Source: Streptomyces sp. ITFR-21
GTDB taxonomy: Bacteria > Actinomycetota > Actinomycetes > Streptomycetales > Streptomycetaceae
Length of the DNA: 64,000 nt
Reading direction: 5' to 3'
Assembly (NCBI RefSeq): GCF_031844685.1
Contig: NZ_CP134605.1
Span: 1,273,501 to 1,337,500 of the forward strand
Shown here: positions 33,650 to 41,502 of the stretch, one piece after another
Layout: each line of letters opens with the position of its first letter
Position numbering within the stretch: the stretch's first letter is position 1
Translations under genes and position numbers: made by a program
Notes under the pieces: model-generated
Seen by the model: the letters and a program-made list of their open reading frames with translations, nothing else
Told to the model about the DNA's origin: nothing
Databases searched by the model: none

Positions 33650-35230
33650 GTGGCTGAGCCGGCGGAACTCGCGGCGCCGCAGGGGTGGACGCCGGTCGAG
33701 CAGCGCATGTGGCGGGCCTTCCGGGCCGGGCGGACCTGCGACCTGCGCCCGCGCGGGGCGGACCGGGAGGAACCGCTGACCGGCCCGCCGTGGCCGGCGT
33801 GGCGGACGGTGCGGGCGCAGGCGGTCGCGGAGCTGCTGCTCGACCCGCCACCGCCGGTGCCCGGCCGGGTGGCCGCGCTGAAACTGGCCGGGATGCGGAT
33901 CAGCGGCCGGCTGACGCTGGCCGGCGGCACGGTCACCCCGTACCTCCAGCTGGACGACTGCCGCTTCGACGAGCAGGTGCTGATGCCGGAGTGCCGGGCC
34001 GGCAGCATGCGGATGGTCCGCTGTCTGATACCCCGGCTGGAGGCGGCCCGGCTCCAGGTGAGCGGTGACCTGCACCTGCCGCAGTGCCTGGTGACCGGCG
34101 GCATCCGGCTGACCGACGCGCAGATCGGCACCGACCTGCTCATGAACCAGCTGACCGTGCGGCGGGACCGGCACAGCCGGGCGGTGTCCGCCGACGGGCT
34201 GTTCGTCGGCCAGGACGTGGACGCCGAGCTGATGGACGTCATCGGGGAGTTCAGCCTGCGCAGCGCCCGGATCGGCGGCCGGCTCAGTCTGCGCGGCACC
34301 GTGCTGCGCAACCCCTACGGCCGGTACGCGCTCAACGCCGCCCGGGTCGGCGTCGAGCACACCCTGTACCTCACGGCCGGCTGGAACGCGCTGGACGGTG
34401 CCCCCGGCGACACCCGGCCGCCGGTCGGGGCGACGGTCCGGGACTTCGAGTGCGAGGGCGGCCTGCGGCTGGACGACGCGCGGATCGGCAACGCGGTGAT
34501 CGTCAGCCGGGCGCACTTCCGGCTGGCGGAGGACCAGCAGGTGTCGCTGCGCCGGCTGCAGACCCCGGAGCTGCGGTTCACCCCGGGCGAGCCGCCGCTG
34601 GGCCCGGTGTCGCTGGCCGGCGCCCGGGTCGGCAAGCTGGTCGACGCGCGCGACAGCTGGCCGGCCGCCGGGCTGCTGGACCTGACCGGCTTCGGCTACG
34701 ACGAACTGGCCAGCCGGGACGACTTCCCGCTGCGGGCCAGGATCCGGTGGCTGCACGCGGCCACCCCCGAGTACAGCCCGGGGCCCTACGAGCGGCTGGC
34801 CGCCGCGCTGCGCTCGGGCGGTGAGGACGCCGAGGCGCGCGAGGTGCTGCTGGCCAAGCAGCGGCGCCGCCGGGAGTCGCTGCCGCCGGCCGGCCGGGTG
34901 TGGGGCTGGCTCCAGGACGTCACGGTCGGGTACGGCTACCGGCCCGGCCGGGCCGCGGTGTGGATGGCGCTGGTGTGGGCGCTGGGCACGGTGTACTTCG
35001 CGGCGCGCGGCACCCCGCCGCCCGCCGACAGCGGCGGCTACCGGCCGCACTGGAACCCGGCGCTCTACGCCTTGGACCTGCTGCTGCCGGTGATCGACCT
35101 GGGCCAGGACAACGCCTGGCGGGAGGCCGGAATCAGCCAGTGGGTGGCGTCCGGCATGACCCTGCTCGGCTGGATGCTGGCGACGACCGCGGCGGCGGGG
35201 GCGTCCCGGCTGCTGCGCCGGGGCACCTGA
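33650..35230 (+). CDS. Beta-helix protein with C-terminal membrane domain (often labelled oxidoreductase)
   Basis: A 526-aa protein from the GTG at 33650, which follows GGGGAAGGGG. Residues about 65-360 are built of short beta-helix-like repeats around the pattern x-L-x-L-x-G-x-x-I-x-G: LAGMRISGRLTLAGGTV, ARLQVSGDLHLPQCLVTGG, LRSARIGGRLSLRGTVL, LRLDDARIGNAVIVSRA. There is no nucleotide-binding motif, so the usual label oxidoreductase is not supported. The C-terminus has two helices (AVWMALVWALGTVYFAA and VASGMTLLGWMLATTAAA) around a re-entrant-looking segment (ALYALDLLLPVIDLGQDNAW). This resembles a soluble beta-helix tethered to a small channel-like or anchoring module. Function is unknown. 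Confidence 0.72.
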   Translation: MAEPAELAAPQGWTPVEQRMWRAFRAGRTCDLRPRGADREEPLTGPPWPAWRTVRAQAVAELLLDPPPPVPGRVAALKLAGMRISGRLTLAGGTVTPYLQLDDCRFDEQVLMPECRAGSMRMVRCLIPRLEAARLQVSGDLHLPQCLVTGGIRLTDAQIGTDLLMNQLTVRRDRHSRAVSADGLFVGQDVDAELMDVIGEFSLRSARIGGRLSLRGTVLRNPYGRYALNAARVGVEHTLYLTAGWNALDGAPGDTRPPVGATVRDFECEGGLRLDDARIGNAVIVSRAHFRLAEDQQVSLRRLQTPELRFTPGEPPLGPVSLAGARVGKLVDARDSWPAAGLLDLTGFGYDELASRDDFPLRARIRWLHAATPEYSPGPYERLAAALRSGGEDAEAREVLLAKQRRRRESLPPAGRVWGWLQDVTVGYGYRPGRAAVWMALVWALGTVYFAARGTPPPADSGGYRPHWNPALYALDLLLPVIDLGQDNAWREAGISQWVASGMTLLGWMLATTAAAGASRLLRRGT

Positions 35231-35288
35231 GGGGATCCGGCGCGGCGCCACCGGGAACAGCGGGTGACGGAGCGGGCCGCCGTGCCCG

Positions 35289-35294
35289 TACCCT
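35289..35294 (+). promoter_or_regulatory. -10 element for the LON-domain gene
   Basis: TACCCT lies 8 nt before the GTG at 35303. TGACGG about 18 bp further upstream can serve as -35. The mRNA is probably leaderless, which also supports this start over the upstream in-frame GTG. Confidence 0.45.
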
Positions 35295-35302
35295 GGCTTG
35301 CT

Positions 35303-36019
35303 GTGACCGATCGCCTTCCGCTCTTCCCGCTCAGCTCGGCGCTCTTCCCCGGCCTGGTGCTGCCGCTGAACGTCTTCGAGGACCGGTACCGCGCCCTTGT
35401 CGGCGGCCTGCTGGCGCTGCCCGAGGACACACCCCGGCGGTTCGGGGTGGTGGCGATCAAGAACGGTCACGAAGTGGCACCCACCGGTCAGGAAGGCCGG
35501 GTCATCGGGCCGATGACCGGCCTGGGCGACGACCCGATGACCGCGCTGCACGGCTACGGCTGCATCGCGGAGGCGGCCGGTATCGCCGAGCGCGACGACG
35601 GCGGGTACGAGCTGGTCGCGACCGGCGTCATGAGGTTCCGGCTGCTGTCGGTGGACACCACCGGCGCGTACCTGACCGGCGAGGTCGAGGAGGTCCCGGA
35701 CGAGCCGGGCGGCGACGCGGGAGCGCTCACCGCGGAGGTGACGCGGGCCTTCGGCACCTACCAGAAGCGGCTGGCCGGGGCGCGGGAGCGGACGCTGTCG
35801 GCGCAGGAGCTCCCCGACGACCCGACCGTGCTGTCCTACCTCATCGCGGCGGCGATGATCGCCGAGGGCCCGGTGAAGCAGCAGCTGCTGGAGGCGCCGG
35901 ACACCGCGGCCCGGCTGACCGCGGAGCTGCGGCTGCTGCACCGCGAGACCGCGATCATCGAGAAGCTGCCGTCGCTGCCCGCGGCGGAGCTGACCCAGAC
36001 ACCGACCTGCGCGAACTGA
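35303..36019 (+). CDS. LON substrate-binding-domain protein
   Basis: A 238-aa stand-alone version of the N-terminal substrate-binding domain of Lon protease: LPLFPLSSALFPGLVLPLNVFEDRYR at the start, GVVAIKNGHEV, GYGCIAEAAGI and a long C-terminal helical part (DPTVLSYLIAAAMIAEGPVKQ, LLEAPDTAARLTAELRLLHRE). No ATPase or protease domain follows. Such proteins may deliver or modulate protease substrates, but the role is not established. It is followed after 12 bp by ybaK on the same strand. Confidence 0.85.
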   Translation: MTDRLPLFPLSSALFPGLVLPLNVFEDRYRALVGGLLALPEDTPRRFGVVAIKNGHEVAPTGQEGRVIGPMTGLGDDPMTALHGYGCIAEAAGIAERDDGGYELVATGVMRFRLLSVDTTGAYLTGEVEEVPDEPGGDAGALTAEVTRAFGTYQKRLAGARERTLSAQELPDDPTVLSYLIAAAMIAEGPVKQQLLEAPDTAARLTAELRLLHRETAIIEKLPSLPAAELTQTPTCAN

Positions 36020-36031
36020 CGGCGGGACCCG

Positions 36032-36541
36032 ATGGCGAAACCGACGGCGAAGAAGTCCCGGCCGGCCGGCGGCACCCCGGCCACGGCCCTGCTGGAGAAG
36101 GCCGGGGTGCCCTTCGGCGTGTACTCCTACGAGCACGACCCGGCCGCCGGGCTGTCGTACGGCGAGGAGGCGGCGCGCGCGCTCGGCGTCGTACCCGAGC
36201 GGGTCTTCAAGACGCTGGTGGCCGAGGTCGACGGCGCCCTGACCGTCGCGGTGGTGCCGGTGTCGGCGAGCCTGGACCTGAAGGCGCTGGCCGCGGCCGC
36301 GGGCGGCAAGCGGGCCGCGATGGCCGATCCGGCCGCCGCCGAGCGCAGCTCCGGCTACGTGGTCGGCGGGATCTCCCCGCTCGGCCAGCGCCGCCCGCTG
36401 CCGACCGTCGTGGACGACTCGGCGCTCGGCTTCGCGACGGTCTTCGTCTCGGCGGGCCGGCGGGGCCTGGAGGTGGAGCTGCCGCCCGCGGAGCTGGTGC
36501 GGCTCACTTCGGGGGCAGCGGCCCCCATTGCACGCCGCTAG
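36032..36541 (+). CDS. ybaK: Cys-tRNA(Pro)/Cys-tRNA(Cys) deacylase
   Basis: A 169-aa member of the YbaK/EbsC family, which hydrolyses mischarged Cys-tRNA(Pro). Family features are ATALLEKAGVPFGVYSYEH, VPERVFKTLVAEVDG with the conserved Lys, VVPVSASLDLKALA, and SSGYVVGGISPLGQRRPLPTV. The length is standard. It lies 12 bp after the LON-domain gene. Its last 38 bp overlap the end of the convergent DUF2567 gene, so the two mRNAs have complementary 3' ends. Confidence 0.92.
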   Translation: MAKPTAKKSRPAGGTPATALLEKAGVPFGVYSYEHDPAAGLSYGEEAARALGVVPERVFKTLVAEVDGALTVAVVPVSASLDLKALAAAAGGKRAAMADPAAAERSSGYVVGGISPLGQRRPLPTVVDDSALGFATVFVSAGRRGLEVELPPAELVRLTSGAAAPIARR

Positions 36542-37130
36542 GCAGCGGCCGGGGTTCCTCGCGCGGGCCGAACGCCGAGGTCACGCACAGGTGCGCCAGC
36601 ATCGCCGCCGCCGACCAGGCGACCAGGGCGGCCTTGGCCCGCAGCTCCAGGGGACCGTCGAAGACGACCTTCGGCCCGACCTGCTTGGCGTGCGCGACGA
36701 TGTCGGTGGACGGCCCGAGCCAGACGCCGATCCGCCAGCCCACCACGGACGCCAGCACGCCGCCGACCGCGAGGCCGAGCACGCTCCCCACCCCGCCGTC
36801 GCGCCGCCGCCAGAACACCAGCAGCGCGCTCACCGCGCCCAGCGCGGCGGCGATCAGCACGAACGTGCCGTCGCCGCCGATCGCCTCCTCGCCCTCGGTG
36901 TCCTTGAGGTAGACCGCCTGGCCGTCGGAGACCATCGGGATCCGCGGCGAGAGCCACAGCCACAGCAGTCCGAGGGCGATCCCGCCGATCGTGACGAGCA
37001 CCGCGACCAGCACCCCCCTGCCGAGCTCGGCGGCGAACCGCTGCCGGCCGCCCGGTCCGTCACCGGGGCCGGACCCGCCCCCCGGAAAGGGCGGAAACGG
37101 CGGCTCTTGCGGCGTCAGGGGTGCGGTCAC
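36504..37130 (-). CDS. DUF2567 membrane protein
   Basis: A 208-aa membrane protein. After a Pro-rich N-terminus (about 30 residues) come four predicted helices (GVLVAVLVTIGGIALGLLWL, FVLIAAALGAVSALLVFW, SVLGLAVGGVLASVVGW, LVAWSAAAMLAHLCVTSAF). The pattern SPRIPMVSDGQAVYLKDTEG between helices one and two fits the DUF2567 family of actinobacteria. The start is the GTG at 37128-37130. It is 34 bp downstream of the ABC permease gene and might share its transcript; function is unknown. Confidence 0.75.
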   Translation of the reverse strand: MTAPLTPQEPPFPPFPGGGSGPGDGPGGRQRFAAELGRGVLVAVLVTIGGIALGLLWLWLSPRIPMVSDGQAVYLKDTEGEEAIGGDGTFVLIAAALGAVSALLVFWRRRDGGVGSVLGLAVGGVLASVVGWRIGVWLGPSTDIVAHAKQVGPKVVFDGPLELRAKAALVAWSAAAMLAHLCVTSAFGPREEPRPLPSGVQWGPLPPK

Positions 37131-37164
37131 CAGCCCATCGTGCCAGGTGTCGGCGCGGGGTACG

Positions 37165-37992
37165 TCACCGGCAGGCGGCCCTGCGGTAGGCCCGGGTCGC
37201 GACGAACAGGGAGACCGCGCCGACCGCGGCGCACACCGACAGGTCGGCGCCGACCGCCGCCCAGTCGGTGGCCCCCCCTGCGAAGGTACGGGCGAGCGCC
37301 TGCACGCCGTACGTGGACGGCAGCAGGTCGCGCGCCCACGCGACGGGCGCGGGCAGGTGCGAGGCGGGCAGCACCCCCAGCAGCAGCGCGGCGGACATGC
37401 CGAGCTGGCCGAGCAGGGTGGCGATCTCCGGCCGGGGCGCGAGCAGCCCGAGGGCCGCGCCCAGCCCGGACAGGGCGGCGCCGGCCAGCGGGACCACCAC
37501 CAGCAGCACCCACAGGTTGGCGAAGGACAGGTGGAACAGCACGCAGCCGGTGACCGCGGTGACGGCGGTGCCGGGGACGGTGAAGGAGGCGTAGGCCGCC
37601 GCCGTCCCGAGGACGACCGAGGCGGGCGGCACGGGCAGGGTCGCGTACGTGTCCAGGCCGCCGGAGGCGCGCAGCTGCCCGAAGTACTGGGCCAGCAGGT
37701 TGAGCGCCACGAAGGCCACGACGAGCACGGTGGACCCGGCGACGACGGCCCGCGCCGCCTCCCCGTCCCCGGCGTGGACGACGCCGCGCATCATGACCAT
37801 GATGCCGACGGACTGGAAGGTGGCGACGAACAGCAGCGGGATCCGGGCGACCCGCGCCCGCGACAGCTGCGCCCGGTACACGGCGCCGAACGCGGCCCCC
37901 AGCCCGGCCCGGGGCGCGAGCGGCGCCGCCGCCGGCTCGTCGGCGGGGTCGGCGAGCCGCGGCCCGCCGACCGGCTGCAGGATGACGGTCAC
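37165..37992 (-). CDS. ABC-2 type exporter permease
   Basis: A 275-aa integral membrane subunit with six predicted helices (PLLFVATFQSVGIMVMM, AVVAGSTVLVVAFVALNLLA, ASVVLGTAAAYASFTVPGTA, LWVLLVVVPLAGAALSGLG, LGQLGMSAALLLGVLPAS, VCAAVGAVSLFVATRAY). LPSTYGVQALARTFAGGAT before the last helix is typical of ABC-2 permeases. The start is the GTG at 37990-37992. It is transcribed after its ATPase gene, separated by a 334-bp spacer that contains a 78-bp duplication. The exported substrate is unknown. Confidence 0.85.
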   Translation of the reverse strand: MTVILQPVGGPRLADPADEPAAAPLAPRAGLGAAFGAVYRAQLSRARVARIPLLFVATFQSVGIMVMMRGVVHAGDGEAARAVVAGSTVLVVAFVALNLLAQYFGQLRASGGLDTYATLPVPPASVVLGTAAAYASFTVPGTAVTAVTGCVLFHLSFANLWVLLVVVPLAGAALSGLGAALGLLAPRPEIATLLGQLGMSAALLLGVLPASHLPAPVAWARDLLPSTYGVQALARTFAGGATDWAAVGADLSVCAAVGAVSLFVATRAYRRAACR

Positions 37993-38052
37993 AGGGGACC
38001 TCCAGCGGTACGTTCGGGCCGGCCGGCGGAGCGGGCGGGGGGCGTGGCACGC

Positions 38053-38208
38053 GGCCGGTTCCGTGCCGGGGCGGGGCCGGGGACGCGGCCGTGCCCCGGC
38101 GGGCGCGACGGGGCCGCCGCCGTGGCCGGGGGCCGGTTCCGTACCGGGGCGGGGCCGGGGACGCGGGTGCGACCCGGCGGGCGCGACGGGGCCGCCGCCG
38201 TGGCCGGG
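38053..38208. repeat. 78-bp tandem duplication
   Basis: Two imperfect copies, 38053-38130 and 38131-38208, each beginning GGCCGGTTCCGT and ending CCGCCGCCGTGGCCGGGG, differ at only a few positions. They fill most of the 37993-38326 gap between the ABC ATPase gene and its permease gene. The repeat is GC-rich and may fold in the mRNA; no gene is seen in the gap. Confidence 0.8.
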
Positions 38209-38326
38209 GTGCGCTTCGCGGCGGCTCCGGTCGGGGCCGCCGGGCGGCGGGCGCGCGGGCCGGGTGCCGCGGGGCGCCCGGGGCGCTGCCGGGAGGCGGT
38301 GGGGCGCCGGGTCGGCGCGGGTCCGT

Positions 38327-39367
<1,041 letters not shown>

Positions 39368-39655
39368 GAACACCGAGCGTACGCGCAATCCCCCGCCTCC
39401 AGCCGAGCGGGTCTCCCCACACCCCCTCCCCGCGACACCCCCGCCCCCGGCCGACACCCCTCCCGGGGCCGCTCCCGCGCCCGCCGCCGGGCGCACGACC
39501 CCGCGGCGCGCGGGGGGCCTGTCCGTCCGCAACCGAAAAAGGCCGGGGCCTGCCCCGGGGACCGGTCCGGCGCCGGTCGGCTGCCCGGCCCGAGCACGTC
39601 TCCCGGTGCGGGGAACCGTTTTCGCCGGGTCCGGCCGGGGGCCGGTGGCGGGACG

Positions 39656-39690
39656 GCGGGGGAAGGGCGGGGGAAGGGCGGGGGAAGGGC
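39656..39690. repeat. Short GGCGGGGGAAG tandem repeats
   Basis: Three copies of an 11-bp unit (GGCGGGGGAAG) lie in the 39368-39724 gap between the ABC ATPase start and the NYN gene stop. The rest of the gap holds no recognisable gene. Confidence 0.7.
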
Positions 39691-39724
39691 CGGGGGCCGC
39701 GCCGGAGGCGTCAGGCGTCGGGCG

Positions 39725-40975
39725 TCAGGTTTCGGAGGCGGCGGGGGTGCGGCCCTCGACCTCGCGCCAGAAGCCCGCGCGGATCGCGTAGCGGTCGTGC
39801 TCGTCGATCTGGTCGTCCTTGTGGGCGAGCAGGCCGAAGCGGGCGGCGTAGCGCAGCAGCTCGCCGTCGATGCGGTGCGGGACGCGGGGGTAGTGCGAGG
39901 ACAGGTGCTGGAGCTGGGCGGTGTCGTTGACGCGGGCGATCCAGCGGCGGGCGAAGACCTGGCCGACCTCGTAGGGGTCGCCGCTGACCGCGGTGATGTC
40001 GGCCTCGCGGTCGGCCCAGCGCTGCTCGGCGGAGGTGACCTGCGCGAGGGTGGGCAGCCCGCTGGTGTCGGGCAGGTCCGCGCCGGGGCCGCGGTCGGTC
40101 CAGCCCTTGTCGGAGGACCAGCGCAGCGTCGCGTTGGTCGCGGAGTGCGGCGGCGGGGTGGCCGCGTGCGTGGCGCGGCCGAGCCCGGCCAGGTCCTTGG
40201 GGGTGGGGACGACACCCTTGCCGGGGGGCACGCCCTGCGCGGTGTCCGGCTCGGGCGCCGAGCCGTTCTTCGCCGCGTGGACCGGGTGCGTTGGGTGCCC
40301 GGTGTGCGGGGCGTGCCCGTTGTCCTGCGGCTCGTTCCCCGACTCCGGCAGCGGCGCGGACAGGATCGCGGCGATCTCCGGCCGGATCTCGGGCCGCGGC
40401 CCCGGCGGCGGGCAGGCCCCGCTGATGTCGCGGGCCCGGATCGCCGCGGTGATCCACTCCCGGTCCAGCACCCGCCGCTCGTCGGCCTCGGCCACCAGGT
40501 CCTCGGACTGGTTGTAGTCGCCGTCGGCGGCCTGGACGGCCCACAGGTGCACCGCGACGCCGTGCTCCTTGGCGGACATCATGCCGGGCAGCAGGTCGCC
40601 GTCCCCGGTGACCAGTACGACATCGGAGCAGGCACGGTTGCGGGCCAGCTCCGACAGTTCCGCGTGCATCGCCGCGTCGACGCCCTTCTGGGCCCACCGG
40701 CCGTCCGTCCGGGTGAGCGCGCCGAGCCGTACCGTCACCCGGGGCATCACCCGCAGCCTGCGGTGCTCCGGTTGCGGAACCCGGTCGGGTGCCCCGTCGA
40801 ACCAGTAGATCCGCAGCAGCGGTTGCCCGGTCTCCTCCTCGGCGCGTTTGCGCAGGCCGGCGACCACGGCGGCATGATCCACCAGGATCCGGGAACGCGA
40901 CGGTTCACCGGCCAGCAGACTCGCCGCTGCGCCCAGCAGATATCCGGCGTCCACCAGGACGACGCAGCGGTCCAC
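39725..40975 (-). CDS. NYN (PIN-like) domain protein
   Basis: A 416-aa protein. Residues 1-170 are a NYN/PIN-like nuclease domain: CVVLVDAGYLLGAAASLL with the first catalytic Asp, LRIYWFDGAPD, GRWAQKGVDAAMHAEL and CSDVVLVTGDGDLLPGM with further Asp residues. A Pro/His-rich linker (about 190-270) leads to a C-terminal helical region (SAEQRWADREADITAV, VGQVFARRWIARVND, LLRYAARFGLLAHK). The acidic residues suggest metal-dependent RNase activity, by analogy with the family. The start is the GTG at 40973-40975, with GAGGTG upstream. The gene stands alone, facing away from the 57-aa gene near dnaE. Confidence 0.8.
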   Translation of the reverse strand: MDRCVVLVDAGYLLGAAASLLAGEPSRSRILVDHAAVVAGLRKRAEEETGQPLLRIYWFDGAPDRVPQPEHRRLRVMPRVTVRLGALTRTDGRWAQKGVDAAMHAELSELARNRACSDVVLVTGDGDLLPGMMSAKEHGVAVHLWAVQAADGDYNQSEDLVAEADERRVLDREWITAAIRARDISGACPPPGPRPEIRPEIAAILSAPLPESGNEPQDNGHAPHTGHPTHPVHAAKNGSAPEPDTAQGVPPGKGVVPTPKDLAGLGRATHAATPPPHSATNATLRWSSDKGWTDRGPGADLPDTSGLPTLAQVTSAEQRWADREADITAVSGDPYEVGQVFARRWIARVNDTAQLQHLSSHYPRVPHRIDGELLRYAARFGLLAHKDDQIDEHDRYAIRAGFWREVEGRTPAASET

Positions 40976-41230
40976 CTTGCACCTCTTCCGGTCGCCCCCC
41001 GGCACGGAACTTCCCCCGCGGTTCCCCCGAGTCTGCCCGAATGCTCGGACGTTATGACCGTGAACCCGATCTTCGGCGTGGCGGTCCTCACTTTTTCCTG
41101 CCGGTTCTCCGGCACACACGGGGCCAATTGTCCGACATGCGCGCTTTGTCGTCCCGTGTGAACCTGATGGCGGCCAACGGCCCACCCGGCCGGTCGGCCT
41201 CAACACCCCCCACACCAGGAAGGCACGACC

Positions 41231-41404
41231 GTGGCGAAGAACAGGAACCAGAACCGCCAGCGTGATCAGCGCGACCGGCGGACCGGCCAGGACATGGACC
41301 CGCAGGACACCGCGCGCCCCGCGGCGCCGGCGGACCGGCACGAAATGCCCGCCGCCACGCAGGTCCCGCCGCGCAAGCAGAAGCAGCGGTTCGGCCACAA
41401 CTGA
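41231..41404 (+). CDS. 57-aa basic hydrophilic protein
   Basis: A small protein from the GTG at 41231 (AGGAAGG about 8 nt upstream) to the TGA at 41402-41404. It begins VAKNRNQNRQRDQRDRRTG and ends PRKQKQRFGHN. The composition (Asn, Gln, Arg, Lys, no hydrophobic core) indicates an unstructured polypeptide. I recall similar Streptomyces proteins starting MAKNKNR and ending FGHN, which supports a real gene. It is followed after 43 bp by a strong bidirectional terminator shared with dnaE. Function unknown. Confidence 0.72.
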   Translation: MAKNRNQNRQRDQRDRRTGQDMDPQDTARPAAPADRHEMPAATQVPPRKQKQRFGHN

Positions 41405-41447
41405 CCGGCCCGCGCCCGCCGGTCGGGCCCGAACAGGCGGATCACGA

Positions 41448-41479
41448 CGCGGGGGCGCCCTTTCCGGGGCGCCCCCGCG
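41448..41479. terminator. Bidirectional terminator (57-aa gene / dnaE)
   Basis: CGCGGGGGCGCCC (41448-41460) and GGGCGCCCCCGCG (41467-41479) form a perfect 13-bp stem with a 6-nt loop between two converging genes. Confidence 0.8.
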
Positions 41480-41502
41480 CTCGTACCGCCGTCAGCCCGC
41501 CG

